DNA of 64,000 nt from Blastobasis lacticolella (GCA_905147135.1 LR990058.1:14731349-14795348), one strand, 5' to 3'; shown: positions 19,719 to 31,228, counted from the first letter of the stretch. The notes: a model not told the origin generated them from the sequence alone. Numbers and translations: made by a program.

Positions 19719-20004
19719 TTATTTTTTCTAAATACATGAGAAAGATCTAAACCAACCAGATCCGTAACAAGACAAGTATTTACTTTGCGGGCGGAAAACG
19801 GTAAGTAACATAGACATAATAATAGACTTGATTTGGACTTTTATATGTTATCTAATAATGTAAAACAAATTCCTTTTATATTTTCTCCTGGCGTATTACG
19901 CGTGAATTGTTATATTATATTACTGAGGTGTAAATTTAGAAATACGTTCTTATGTATGACTTGAATATTTTTGTTTCGCACTTGATATTAATAGCTACGA
20001 GGTA

Positions 20005-20640
20005 GGTCTATACATAGTATAAATCAAAGTCGTTTCCCGCCGTCTGTTCCTATGTATCTATGTACGGTTAGATATTCTAAACTACGCTACGGATTTTAAT
20101 GTGGTTTTCAACAATAGATAGAGTGATTCAAGAGGAAGGTTTATAAGTAGGGTTGCCAACTTTTTTAAGACTAAATATAGTATTTTCGGGTTTAGAAGCC
20201 ATAAAAATATAGTAGGTAGGGAATTAATCAAAAAATATATAGCAGGTTTTTTAAACAAAATCTACGTACATATATTATTTCTTAAATGTATATTTTCTGC
20301 TACATTGAGCTTCATAGCTGTTTTGTTTTATTTGACTTGAGTTTGACGTCACGTCAAACAAATGTCAAGACTCAAGATCGTTCTGAAATATTCGATTTGC
20401 ATCAGGAACATTTTTGTTTTCTTTGAGGATCTTATGGACGTGTTCCGTTTTGCGGTAAGTAGTAATGTTGTGCTAATTAAATATAGTAGTTTCGCCTACT
20501 ATATTTTAATTTTTAATTTATAGTAGGTAGACTCCTAATATAGTAGGATACTATATTATATAGTAGGGTTGGCAACCCTATTTATAAGCAAGGAAAAGGG
20601 TGTATAGGGGTAACGTAGGTGTAGTGTATATAGAGAAACC
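20005..20640 (+). repeat. Repeat G copy split by a hAT-like MITE
   Basis: Repeat G: 'acatagtataaatcaaagtc', 'ttcccgccgtctgttcctat', 'acggattttaatgtggtttt'. It is interrupted at 'ggtttataag' and resumes 'caaggaaaagggtgtatagg'. Intact versions lie at 45695-45912 and 53365-53558. Confidence 0.75.
20148..20580. mobile_element. hAT-like MITE, 433 bp
   Basis: 13-bp perfect TIRs TAGGGTTGCCAAC / GTTGGCAACCCTA, flanked by the 8-bp duplicate tttataag (20140-20147, 20581-20588). Eight-base target duplications with TAG/CAGGG tips are typical of hAT elements (family knowledge). Subterminal 'tatagtagg' words repeat near both ends, possibly transposase-binding sites. Inside is a palindrome gtttgacgtcacgtcaaac (about 20341-20359). 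No transposase ORF. The empty site is seen at 45813-45824 and 53481-53492. Confidence 0.85.
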
Positions 20641-21059
20641 AACCTTGACAAAGAATGTGATCAATATTTAAAAATAACACCTTATTTCTTTTTAAGAGAT
20701 TAAAATTCCACAGCATTCCGATGCAACCACGCTATGCAAATAAGTACACTTGAATTGGACTATTCGAGTTATTTCATGCTGTAACGTATGATTCATGTTT
20801 AAAGAATTTACGTACCAGTACTATTGCAACAAAGAATTGAGTTTACTTATTGGTGACGTCGAGTTGACAAGCCGTAGTGGTCAAGTGGTTGACTCGCCCA
20901 CCTCGTTGCAGGGCTCTGCGCGAGCAGGAATCACATCCGTCAGTATGTACAAGTAAAATTTGGTTATTTTTTAAATAATAAGTACCCTATGCTATTTTTC
21001 TGCTTTTCTTTAAGGAATTAAGCATGAGAACGTAAAAGACAAACGAAAATGAGCTACCT
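20641..21059. other. Non-coding stretch with a tRNA-like patch
   Basis: At about 20872-20935, 'gccgtagtggtcaagtggtt' followed by 'gactcgcccacctcgttgc' looks like a decayed tRNA-type SINE head. The B box is not recognisable. The rest is unassigned. Confidence 0.35.
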
Positions 21060-21330
21060 TTTTTATACCACTAAGCTGGCAAACAAGCTTACGGCCTGCC
21101 TGATGGTAAGCAGTCACTTCAGCCTATGAATATTTGCTAAACCAGGGGCATCATCCACGCGTTGCCTACCCCGTAAAACCTTCTCACCCCTTTCTTGAAG
21201 ATCTCCATGTTGTACTCTCCAGGGAAAACCTCTCCAGGTAGATCATTAGACAACCTTAGTGTGCGCGGAAGAAAGTTCCTTTGGAATCGCACACTTCGCG
21301 ACCAATTTGACTCCAAGGTGATGAACTCCC
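21060..21330 (-). pseudogene. LINE 3' end, D type
   Basis: The minus strand encodes LVAKCAIPKELSS, then (after a frame break) LPGEVFPGEYNMEIFKKGVR, then the tail read on plus as 'gcttacggcctgcctgatgg'. Same LINE family as 21875-22003, 48482-48630 and 55476-55612, but a different family from C1 and J. The overlapping plus-strand ORF (21195-21392) is a shadow. Confidence 0.75.
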
Positions 21331-21874
21331 TGTCGGTGTACTTTCACAATATTAAGTTAGAAAATCACAAAAAGTTAACATACGTCTCTTGAGTCCCTAG
21401 TAGGTTGTGCTGGTTTTACCTTTAAAGGTACAACTTGGAATCCATAAAAGGGAATTTAGTATTCTATTGTATACAAACCAAGCGTTTGCTAGGTACTTAA
21501 AATTGAACAAATTTCGAAATGGATAAGTGTTTACCTTCGACCCACTAAACACGTATAACCGAAGGTGTTCACGCAAGAAATATTGAAATATTAACATGTA
21601 GTATTAACTACGTGTTAATATTTCAATAGTTGATAAACAACAAACAAGTTGATAAACAATCATTAGCAATCAGCCCTTTTCTATATTATTTATCGCTACG
21701 TACTACTACTTTCTTTCTACTTTTCTTAACGAATAATGTTAAAGTAATTGAAAGTACAAAAAGTAGAATTAATGTTAAAGTTTCTTGTACGAGTCGAAGG
21801 GCCATAAGTAGCATAAACGAGAACATTTGACTGCAACGAATATATTATTAACAAACTATATTGCCAAAACCACA
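21331..21874. other. Non-coding stretch with a perfect-loop hairpin
   Basis: Between two facing LINE-D ends. Contains the hairpin at 21582-21627 and a direct repeat 'agttgataaacaa' at 21628-21659. No gene recognised. Confidence 0.5.
21582..21627. repeat. 21-bp-arm hairpin
   Basis: Arm one starts attgaaatattaacatgtag and arm two ends cgtgttaatatttcaat, with a 4-base loop atta and one mismatch. Could be a minimal fold-back element. Confidence 0.8.
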
Positions 21875-22003
21875 TTGGTCGCGAACTGTGCGGTTCCAAA
21901 AGAGCTTTCTCCCACGCAAAGGTTTTGGAATAAGCTACCTGGAGAGGTGTTTTTCCTGGAGAGTACAACGGAGTTCTTCAAGAAAGGGGTGAAAAGGGGT
22001 AAA
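21875..22003 (+). pseudogene. LINE ORF C-terminus, D type
   Basis: Reads LVANCAVPKELSPTQRFWNK, then LPGEV, then TEFFKKGVKRG. It is in frame with no break, ending at the position where the D tail normally starts, and is followed directly by a SINE-A. Confidence 0.75.
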
Positions 22004-22033
22004 TTTCGTAACTACTTGCATATTTTTTTAAAT

Positions 22034-22294
22034 ACATCATCATCACAGCCCATAACAGTCCACTGCAGGACTTTGGGCCTCTCCCACAAAAAGGGAGGTT
22101 ATTGCCATAATCTCCACGCTTGACAGGCGGGTTGGAGATCGCAGTGTTATAATATAACAATGGAAAATGCTGCTGCCCATTTTCCAGTCTACGGAGGCGC
22201 TTAGATCTTTTGCCTAGAAAACATTAGTCGCCTTGTACGACACCCACGAGTGTAAGGGGTTGGTGCTATTCTACTCTGCCGGACACCACACGGC
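22034..22294 (-). mobile_element. SINE-A, full-length copy
   Basis: Minus orientation. GAT tract (plus: catcatcatcac) at the left, head 'ggacaccacacggcc' at the right. Same 5' boundary as the other copies. No clear target duplication. Confidence 0.8.
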
Positions 22295-22689
22295 CGAATG
22301 TTAACCAACAAAACCATTCATGTCGTCACGTAATTTAATCGAATTCAATACCTATATCAATTAATCATAATACTTTAATAGCGAGCCAGAGCATCTTATT
22401 GTAATAAACATAATGCATTTGAACCGTAAGCAATTAAGACCAACGAAAATTCTCAAGAGCAACTCCATATCTATTCATCATCAAATCTCATAAATCAAGA
22501 AGGCATCCAAGGTCGCTATAACGCAAGTGAAGCCACATCTCTATACAATACTTGATATCAATCAGTACTCGTATGTCCTTACTCTCAATATAGACATGAG
22601 CACTTAGTCACTATTCTTTATATTTATGAAAATTTGAGGTCAATAGCGTGCTGTCAACTTAATGGTTATTTTAAATGGGCAGCCCACCT
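22295..22689. other. Non-coding stretch
   Basis: Starts with a reversed tRNA-type word ('gttaaccaacaaaaccattc', about 22299-22318) like the reversed SINE-D heads. The rest is unassigned. Confidence 0.4.
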
Positions 22690-22935
22690 CCATTTCAATG
22701 GTGGATGCTCAAGTCCAGCAGTGGACTGTTATGGGTTGTTGTGTAATGATGGATATGGCCCACCATGAGCACTCTACATACGACACTGCGGCAGGGGTGA
22801 TCTAAATCAGGTCAGGTCCACCTGATGGTGCGCCGCCACCATAGTCCAGGACATCTGCAACTTAAGGGGATCGGATGCGGTGCCGGCCTTTGAGGTACCT
22901 GTAGACATGTCTTTTGAAGCACCCCTGATTATTCC
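22690..22935 (+). pseudogene. LINE ORF tail relics
   Basis: At 22707-22740 the plus strand reads AQVQQWTVMGC, the very end of a common lepidopteran LINE ORF. At about 22842-22920 'gtccaggacatctgcaactt', 'ggatcggatgcggtgccggc' resembles the minus-strand relic at 28990-29330. Two fragments may be juxtaposed. Confidence 0.5.
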
Positions 22936-23345
22936 TCTTTTATAATTCTACAAATTTCAATTACAAATTCTCATTTCAACAGATCCAAATTCAACAGATT
23001 CTCAGCTTATCAATGTGTGTTTGTATTCGTTTGCTTGCTTGTGGTGGTAGTAGATCATTTTGTAAATGTTCGTTTAAATTAAAATTATTATACTTAAGTA
23101 ATTAAAGAGTGTTTACGATTGGTAGTCAAAGATAACATGTAATTTAATAACTGCTCACCCAATATTGCAAAATTTTAATTGCAGATCGCAATTACTGCGC
23201 TTGTTTTTGGCGTAGATGTTAGCCAATTTAATTAAAAGATGTAAGTATTAGCCAATTCTCGATTGTGATATCTGCGTGCTTTCATCTCAAACGAACTGGT
23301 TTAAGCCAAATTTGGCGTATAATGACGGTAACAGCTCTTTATTGT
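22936..23345. other. Non-coding stretch
   Basis: No gene or named repeat seen. Confidence 0.4.
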
Positions 23346-23488
23346 ACACAATAAGAGGTATATTAGAGGTCTCTTCAGAGGCGGGCAACGCATTGGTGGC
23401 TCCCCTGGTGTTGCTGATGTCCATAGGCGGCGGTGACCACTTTCCATCAGTTCGCCCGCTTGCCTGTTTGTCTGCCGTATAACATAAA
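23346..23488 (+). pseudogene. LINE 3' end, C1 type
   Basis: Reads GNALVAPLVLLMSIGGGDHF, then PSVRPLACLSAV, from the C1 tail read through, ending in an A-run at about 23486-23498. The reading is shared by many C copies because of tail conservation and need not be protein. Confidence 0.7.
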
Positions 23489-24209
23489 AAAAAAGGAAAC
23501 AACACAATTATAAACACAAGTTTCTTATATGATAATGTAGCTAGACAAATATCAGAACTATGAAAAAAAAACCTTAAAATGACAGTTTGAGACGCTCACT
23601 TCTTCACCACAAGATACCTACTGCCATAAAACCATAATAGACAGACAGTTGTATGTTTGTTCCAACTTGAGAATATAAATGCACGAAAAGCAGAGTCCTC
23701 CACAAATACACTCTTCGCTTTTTAAATGTTGAGCCTTTTTAGACCTTTGACCGCCATTGCGTCAGCATTTTACCCGCTATGGAGTTTGACCAGCACGAGA
23801 TGCATGGATAGAACTATGTGCCAGATTGCAACGGCCCAGCCGTCTAAAATTAGAACGTCAAATGTTATTTCATTTTAATAATCCTCTTACACGCTTCGCC
23901 ACGGAATCCAAAGCATCCAGTTGATATTTGGCTGACCATTTTTGTCCATTTAAATCAATAAATCTCATTACTACAAAATTTAAAGCTCATAAGTATTTAA
24001 TTTTCAGGGCCAATTTCATTTAAAAGCAATTTGTGTTTATAATTCTTTGCGCGCGCAATTAGAGTAAATTTGATCTTGTGAAGAGGCGATCAATGGATCA
24101 TTATCTATGATTTGAAACGCATTAGTATGAAGGTTACGCTAGTTGTGTCAAATTGTTGATCGCCATTTCGATAATAAGCTAATTACGAGGATTTATATTG
24201 AAATTGGAA
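23489..24209. other. Non-coding stretch
   Basis: A+T-rich. No gene or named repeat seen. Confidence 0.4.
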
Positions 24210-24545
24210 AAGTCGGTGGCCGTGTGGTTAAGGTATTCCGACTCGTACGCGAGACGTACCGGGTTCGAATCCCACTGCGGCTGTGACCAATGACTCTGTT
24301 CTGAGTTATTTACATTAGTTGAATGCTAATCAATGCCCTTATGGTGAGGGAGAACATCGTGATAAAACCTGCACATTCAGGCGAATGATTGTGTAACCAT
24401 TAACCAATGTGGTCAGTTCTCCTGGTAGCAGGGTCACGGAGGTCAGATGGCAGTCGGTCCACTGTAATTATCTGATCTGCCAAATCATGGATCATGGTGA
24501 AGGCGGATTCCGGGCAATCGTAAGCGAGATCACAACCGGGACATT
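24210..24545 (+). mobile_element. SINE-B, best-preserved plus-strand copy
   Basis: The head gtcggtggccgtgtggttaa contains an A-box-like tggttaaggt (24225-24234) and a B box ggttcgaatcc (24262-24272), 28 bases apart, the layout of a tRNA-derived pol III promoter. The body includes 'tgagggagaacatcgtgata', 'cacggaggtcagatggcagt' and 'gccaaatcatggatcatggt', and the 3' end is 'cacaaccgggacatta'. The GATGATC tail of other copies is absent. About 340 bp, no ORF. Confidence 0.85.
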
Positions 24546-25181
24546 AGATAATTGTTTTATACTGAAATAGGATAAATAAAGGCAAAAAGAATTTTGGACT
24601 AATGTGAATTAAATATTTCATCATTCCGAATATAAGTACAAAATATTATTTACAGTTGGAACAAATAGGTACTTGTAAGATTGTAAGTCACGCGTACTTT
24701 AATTTCTGTGTTGTAAGTAGACATCGGCCAAACATGTAACGCCTAGATATCAAGATGAACTGGTTCCTAGGTCCTAGGATCAACTAGTTTGTCTTCAAAA
24801 CTTGCTTAGATAGTTTATCCTAGGCTGGTTTTAGACCTTCCAATGGAGACCCTAGACTGCGATTGTTGACGGTGACATTGTACTTATTTTGAATTATTTA
24901 TTTAACAATTTATTGCACACAATATAAAGTTTACAGAAATTACAAAAATAAAGACGACGACACAACAGTCACTATTTTTAAGAAGAAATCTCTTCCAGCA
25001 GATGGTACAAGTAAAGAATTGTTAATATTAAATAAAAGGCAATCAATTTGTGAGACCACTTCATGAAGTGATTTTCTTTATATTTTATTGTATAGAGTGA
25101 TGGAGTTCTTTTAGAAGTGTGACAATAGTCTAAATATGGGATCAACGCCGTTTTCAGACTTCCAATGACAAATTTGTGGTT
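24546..25181. other. Non-coding stretch
   Basis: The minus-strand ORF over 24978-25180 contains SLKTALIPYLDYC, faintly like the S-L-x-x-P-H-x-D-Y-C block of LINE reverse transcriptases. It is too short to call. Confidence 0.35.
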
Positions 25182-25288
25182 AACCATACCCCTGGTGTTG
25201 CTAATGTCCAAAGGCGGCGGTGACCACTTTCCATCAGGTGTCCCGCACGCCTGTTTGACCGCCGTATAACATAAAAAATGATAATTCA
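25182..25288 (+). repeat. LINE tail, C type
   Basis: 'ccctggtgttgctaatgtcc', 'gaccactttccatcaggtgt', ending near an A-run. Tail only. Confidence 0.65.
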
Positions 25289-25334
25289 AACGAATGTAAA
25301 TCTGAAAAAAATTTAATATTATTAATCATGCGTA

Positions 25335-25530
25335 ATTCCTGTTACATTCCTGTTCCTGTCAGGGTCCGCTTTCTTACTCTTTTCTTCCCACTTCGTACAG
25401 TCTTGAGCATCCTCGCGTCGTAAGCTATTTACTACTCCAGCTCAGCTATATCAATCCATCGTTTCTTGAACCTCCCTCGGGACCTCTTACCCGATACCGT
25501 CAGGTTTAAGCATGTACCCTAGGGCTTACG
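25335..25530 (-). pseudogene. LINE ORF C-terminal relic
   Basis: The minus strand reads LNLTVSGKRSRGRFKKRWID, then IAELE, stops, and continues AYDARMLKTVRSG. The G-K-R-S-R-G-R-x-x-K-R-W pattern marks a LINE C-terminus. In-frame stops show decay. Confidence 0.65.
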
Positions 25531-26339
25531 CAACACATGACCAAACACGCGAGATAATAAAAGTAGATATAAAAATCGGCAACATTCACTGCTATGTCAA
25601 TAGATCAGTCAATCTGTCTGTCGTTTCGTTCATTTTTTTGTTATAATTATGAGGTTGCAGTATCTGTTTCAACATAATTTGCTTCTTCTATAATTTGTGG
25701 GTGATGAACTGTTTCGAAACAGCTGCGTAACTTCTGTTACAATGTTATGTGCGCCAAATGGGATATTATGGACGATTACATTTTATGTTGGCTCGGTAAT
25801 TTACTGAAGTTGTTCGATGAAGAAATGCAAATGCGAAATTTTAACGAACATCGGAGTTTTGAATGTTTTGAGTCCTACAGGAGTAAGAAATGTGTCGTGT
25901 CGTTTGCCACAGACTACGATCCTGACATACTTTTAATATTTATTGTAGAGAAAAACATTCTTATTTTTTAAAACATAAATATATAAAGTTCATGCCTACC
26001 GCTCCCGGAGAAAGCTCCTACAAAAGGGGGCAGATACTGTGAATTCTTATTTTTATTCTGACAATTTTTTTTTGTCTTCTACTTATATTCAATTTTTGGT
26101 CCCTTTTACCGGTATCAATTTAAAGTTTCAATCTAAATAACTTCAATTGAACAATTAAATTAATTTTATTACAACTACATAATACAACATACTTAGATAA
26201 ACGAAACACTTTCCTACTGGCATCATTCCATGACATGATCTACTTACACATACTATACAAAAACATTCCCCAATCTGACACCCAATCTGAAAAAAACCCA
26301 AATAGACCCAACCCAATATCATTAACTTGAAGGTCTTTT
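25531..26339. other. Non-coding stretch with one small ORF
   Basis: The plus-strand ORF at 25747-25971 (74 codons: MCAKWDIMDDYILCWLGNLL at its start) is acidic, with no domain or repeat match I can see. Coding status unknown. Confidence 0.3.
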
Positions 26340-26670
26340 TTGCCGACCGATAAAAAGAGCAGTTTGCTTTTCCAAGGCGTTCCTCAAATTTTTTTTATAG
26401 CTAATAGTGCTCATCTGACTCCCCATTATGTTCATAATGCACTTGCGCTATCGGTTTTTGGCCAACTTTACGTAACAGAATGTGAAGGTTGGACACTTTC
26501 TTTGGCGGGGAGGCTGTATGCGCTACAACCTTTGCCTCAGTTGTGTTGGGAGCGCGCGCGCCCGCGCCTGTGTAGTGCCTGTTTACTTTTTTATTTAATT
26601 TTTTCTGAAGTGCCAGTGACACGGATCATGAGGCTCATATTTTGGGTGAGTTTGGGTTTTGATTCTTTTT
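26340..26670 (+). promoter_or_regulatory. Possible promoter and first exon ending at a splice donor
   Basis: Locally GC-rich (26500-26570, with a gcgcgcgcgcccgcgc run). At 26628 ATGAGGCTCATATTTTGG is followed directly by gtgagt, a good splice-donor consensus, which would give a six-codon start MRLIFW. The 112-codon ORF spanning 26340-26678 is probably incidental. No downstream exon can be linked. Confidence 0.2.
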
Positions 26671-28989
26671 TATTGTGACGTGTTCGATATTTAAAATTTG
26701 CTCGTTAGCCGGAGGCGGGACCACTTTCTTTAGTGAAAGTCAAGTGCTCATCGATTCTTGAAGAAGGCTTTTTATCGATCCATGTCCGATAGCAGTTTAC
26801 TGATTGGTCCGCTATTTTTATAACTGCGTGAAGTGCCCTTTTATATCGCGCCGAGAGAAAAGTACGTGGATCGTCTTCCGCTGCGCTTTAGCTTAATTAC
26901 TTTTACGTAAGCCAATTTGTTCATCTTTCTTTGCGGTTGTTTTAATTTTACATTTTTCACGCGTCGCACATTAAACTTTCAGTTTAATTCCTAGTCAGAA
27001 TGGACAGTATTTATTTTAAAGTGTTTTGAATTTCAACCTGTAGACGGAGACGAAATTATAAGCCCTTTTAATATTATTCTACTCTCTCTCGTGGTTCTCG
27101 GAACTCGAATACTCGGCTCATAAATTTCCATAATGTCTTTTGAAGCAATTATAATTATAGTTTATTGACGCTTTAACATGAAAGTTTTGATAACTTCCTT
27201 AATACTCTTCGTGGAATGCGACTAAGTGTAAGTACCTACTACTAAAACAGATTCCATTTAAAAAAAAAAAACGAATGTAAATTTGGAAACCGTATTTTTT
27301 TATACTTACTGACTAAGATAATAAATATTTTAAAATTAGATCGCATAAAATATCCTCCATCTCTAAAAAAACAGTAACCAGTTTTTAATAGATAACTTAC
27401 ACGATTGTCTCAATTAAAAGACAATAAACAAAAAGATACATCGCAAAAAATATCCTTCCTCCCGCTACTTCTATACCTAATTTTATCCACCATCCTAACC
27501 CTACCAGCTCAACGACTAACCCCAAAGTTACCCAAACGTCGTCGCCACCGGGCACAGTGCCACAAAACCAGCATCTGGGTCACCACGGTGGTTTCGCGAG
27601 CCCGACCGGTGGCTGGCGGATGCGACCAGTTTTCTCCCATTTACTCATCTCGCCTCGGCTTATGTAAATGTAAAAGTCGGTGGCTATTGCATGTAATGTT
27701 TTGTGCAAATATTTTATGGGTGTATTTGGATTTTGAATATGATTTTTGAAGGTTTTGTTGAGTTTGGGTTTGTGTGAGGGTTATTTAGATAATAGCCAAT
27801 TTTGACTGTCAGTTGGGTGAAATATTTGTGGAATCAATTTAATGACATTGGAGTGGACAGTAACTTATATGTATTTTTCAGAAGTAAAGTTTTCTTTGGT
27901 GTGGTAATCCTTGATCTCGATATTATTTTATTTATTTTAGCTAGTTATTCCAATGACAGAAAATTACATTTACACACACACACAAAGTGTGTACAAAAAT
28001 AACTTTTTATTTCGAAATTGCCAAAAGTAAACTTTTAGCATCTTAACGTATCTTTGTAGGTCACACATTCTACTATTAAATACGAGAGTTATGCAAAAAT
28101 TTGATATTAGTACTATAATTTTCTACTTCATAAATTTTTGCATACACGGATTCGGATTTTTTACTTTCCCTTGATTTATATTTTCATAAGTTTGAGCCAA
28201 AGCATTTTCCATAATATCTACGCTTTGCAGACGAATTGGAATTACGAGTAGCATTACTAAAAGTAGATACATAACACAGCAGAAATAGTCAACGGTGATC
28301 CTAGCTGGCTTTCATCCAAGTCACTAAGACATTATATATCCGACTTGTATTTCATCCGTAAGTGGAACGAATAAATGCAACATTCAGATAATGGCACAAA
28401 TAATTTGCTCCACCAATATTCTAACTCAAATCTTCTTTAACTTCTGTCTGAAGAAACTGTTACGAAATACCTTTAGAAACCCGTATTATGTTTTCGGCGT
28501 CATAATTATGTTTTATGCAATTGTCTGTTGCATTCACACAAATACAAAACGGAACAACTTCTAATGTCTGCTTAATAGTGTTGAGAATAAGACAAAAGTC
28601 ACCTTTCTTTCTCCGTGCTTCCGATTCTATTCACTGGGCAAATCCAATATTTTCAGACAATAGCACTAGATTACTACTCTCATAACTTGTATGTGTTCAT
28701 TTTAAATTAAAAATATATAATTGGCAACGAACTATTTTAGCCTCACCTATACGGTGATGTTTCAATACCTATTTATTGAAAGGGTTATATAACGATTCCA
28801 TCGCGTTGGTCGACAATTATTTTCCAGCTTTAGTTATTTATTCATTAAATGAAGCTTTTACGACTCATATACGAGGTTGTCGAGTTCTGATGGGATGGAT
28901 GAAGAAGAACAATAGATGTTCGCATGCAAGGCGACACAGTCCATTTACTTTTGTGCAAGCTATTGCCGCATAAAACTAACGCGAATTCG
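26671..28989. other. Long stretch without a recognisable gene or repeat
   Basis: Includes a GC-richer patch at 27500-27660 inside a 114-codon ORF (27405-27749) with no domain; its Arg/Pro-rich reading looks incidental. There is a CCAAT-type word and a TTTATA word at about 26797-26852, and a short CA tract near 27971-27981. Nothing assignable. Confidence 0.4.
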
Positions 28990-29330
28990 ATGTAATGTTC
29001 ATCAAAATCATCGTCCCAATAGCGGTCCAGCTGGACATAGGCCACTGGCCATAGACTTGTCCCCAGTTTTGCGCATTCAGGAACCTCCAAGGCCGGTTCC
29101 GTACCTGCTCCCCTTAGTTTACAGATGTTCTGGACAACGGTGGCCGTTCGAGTTACTGCCAGCCATTTTGCAGGTCGTCGCGCAATCTAGATACAGGACG
29201 TCCCACACTTCGTTTGCTCAAACGCGGCCTTCGCTTCAGAACACTTCTACTCCAACGGTTATCAGTTCTACGATAAATGTGACAAGCCCTAGTACTTTAG
29301 CTTGCAAATTCTCTGAGCCATGTCGATAAC
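28990..29330 (-). pseudogene. LINE ORF C-terminal relic
   Basis: The minus strand reads RWSRSVLKRRPRLSKRSVGR, then PVSRLRDDLQNGWQ. It then passes stops and frame changes into a tail with MEVPECAKLGTSLWPVAYVQ (ORF 28845-29090). R-W-S...R-R-P-R...R-S-x-G-R-P is the terminal region of an insect endonuclease-reverse transcriptase LINE. The plus-strand ORF (28916-29329) is a shadow of this relic. Confidence 0.7.
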
Positions 29331-29939
29331 TTTGTTTTATTGCCGGGAGCAGATGCAGCTTTTGAGGTATCTATAAATATGCCTTTTGAAGAACAAAGGA
29401 AAGACTTCGGGAGGGAGCTTCGCGGCAGGTGCGCGATAAAAAAGATCGCGATGATACGTTACTTGTTCAATTCAGTTCTCTATCGAATAACTTCGTTCTG
29501 AATCATGTCCTAGCATACAAAGATGATAATGTTAACATACATAAATGGAATATTAAATAGTTTCGCAAGCCACGTACGTACGGTGCAATTTGGATCTCCA
29601 AGACGTTATGTGAAATGGTGCAACGTGCCTACTAATGTTCGTGACATAATTTTACCGGCGATCTAAATGAACTGTATGGAGATTACCGTTTTGTGGTTAA
29701 CTCGAGTTCGATCGTTTCGATGCGAGATTTCGTTATTTCTGATATAAGAAATGGAATTATGTAACTTCGGTTTAATACGGTCAGAGTTCGGCGTTTGGTA
29801 ATGTTTGTCTCAAGATTTTGTTCTAGGGTTTACAAGTCGCAGAATTGCTGTTAAAGGTCTTGCTGTCTTGAGGTATTTTACGTAATCTAAAAAGAGAGTT
29901 AAACGTCAGTGCCAAAGTCTAGTCAAAGCCAAAGCCTGA
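29331..29939. other. Non-coding stretch
   Basis: Positions 29345-29400 ('gatgcagcttttgaggtatc', then 'gccttttgaagaac') echo 22895-22925. The rest is unassigned. Confidence 0.4.
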
Positions 29940-30060
29940 CTGAAAAGCCTCATAAGCCAACTGGCATCCTGTTTAGTTTTTATCCATGGGCGGTGGTGAT
30001 CACATATCATCAGGTGACCTGCTTGCTTGTTCGTTTGCTTTCCCCTTGTATTAAATAATA
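29940..30060 (+). repeat. LINE tail, K type
   Basis: 'gccaactggcatcctgttta' and 'ccatgggcggtggtgatcac', 'catcaggtgacctgcttgct'. Related copies at 31062-31228, 37383-37492 and 39178-39250. Tail only. Confidence 0.55.
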
Positions 30061-31061
30061 ATTGCCGTATTTTCTATTCTAGTCACTAAAACAACCCGAA
30101 GTAGAGCTGCCTCATCTTGTCCCACTATCAATTTTTAACCAATATGCCTCCAAAAATTAACAAACAACTAAAATATAAACATAAAAAATACAACTGTAAA
30201 GTAGCCATTTATTTTTATTAGGAGGTCAATTCCACTATCGGCTCGCCCACCTCGCCATGCCGTTGACATGGAAAGCAATGGGACCAGACACACTGACCCA
30301 CAAAATTATAATACGACCCCACATCGACAAGAATGGCTTGCCTTTTTTTAAACAGGTGTCGTTTCGATCGGCCGAGTTCGGAGTTTCTTAAATTCCAGTT
30401 ACTATAACACATTGAAGTAGATGCCCATACAAAATGTATATTTTAATGGTACATAACCTAAATTACGCTTATAAAAAAAAACAATTAGCCTTTTCAGTGA
30501 GCAATCTAAATAATTAGCATAATTTGGTCTTTCACGAAGTCAATTTTAGGATAAATAAATCATTAATTCCGGTTGTGTATTTTTCATACACAACCAGAAA
30601 TCTTACCCGATCGAAGATTGAAAAAATCAAAATTTTCACGAACCACTCTTTCATCTATTTTTTATATTCCTACGTTCTAATAAACAGTACAAAACATCTG
30701 TCAATCACCCAATCAAATATAAATAAAAAAACCAATGTCGCCATAGAATTTCAACAGCCATGTGTCAAACAGCTAAGAAGACGTGTCAAGACTACCCAAT
30801 AAGGTGTATCAACTGTCAAGCCTGTCTTTGTGTACCCAAGTACCCAACTTAATTTGACCTGCGCCCGAGGCTACCTGCGCATACGCAGCTGTTAGCGTGT
30901 TTGCGAGGCGACAGGTGAGGTGTAACAGCCTACCGCGACTTGTGAGGTGTGAGTGAGACTGTAAGCTCTCTTAGGCTAATGTCAAGTATACTGTCTAATT
31001 CATATGAAATTTTAATCAAGGGTAGTCTTCCGCTGGGGACCTTGAGACTGGTTGAACAATT
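30061..31061. other. Non-coding stretch
   Basis: The minus-strand ORF at 30218-30412 and plus-strand ORF at 30524-30802 have no domain. The word 'gctcgcccacctcgcc' (30241-30256) echoes 20894-20908, so part may be an old SINE. Confidence 0.35.
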
Positions 31062-31228
31062 TTGAGAGCCAATTGGCACCCTGTGAATTTAATTGATTGA
31101 CCGAATTTTTTATAGAAGTTTTACACGATATAATGAGATCCGGCCTAAGGCATAAATCGTAGATGTTATGGGCGACAGTTACCTCTTACCATCAGGTGGG
31201 CTGACCACTCATTTGTCAGTAGTATAAA
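31062..31228 (+). repeat. LINE tail, K type
   Basis: 'gagccaattggcaccctgtg' then, after about 80 bases, 'ttatgggcgacagttacctc' and 'taccatcaggtgggctgacc', in the same order as 29940-30060. Confidence 0.5.

Noticed and set aside
24210..24290. Possible true tRNA gene (A and B boxes, TTCGAATCC)
   Set aside because: The sequence continues into a SINE-B body shared by many copies, the acceptor stem does not pair, and there is no terminator T-run. It is a SINE head.
27405..27749. 114-codon ORF with an Arg/Pro-rich middle
   Set aside because: No domain, no repeat match, no splice or polyadenylation context. Amino-acid make-up follows a local GC rise.
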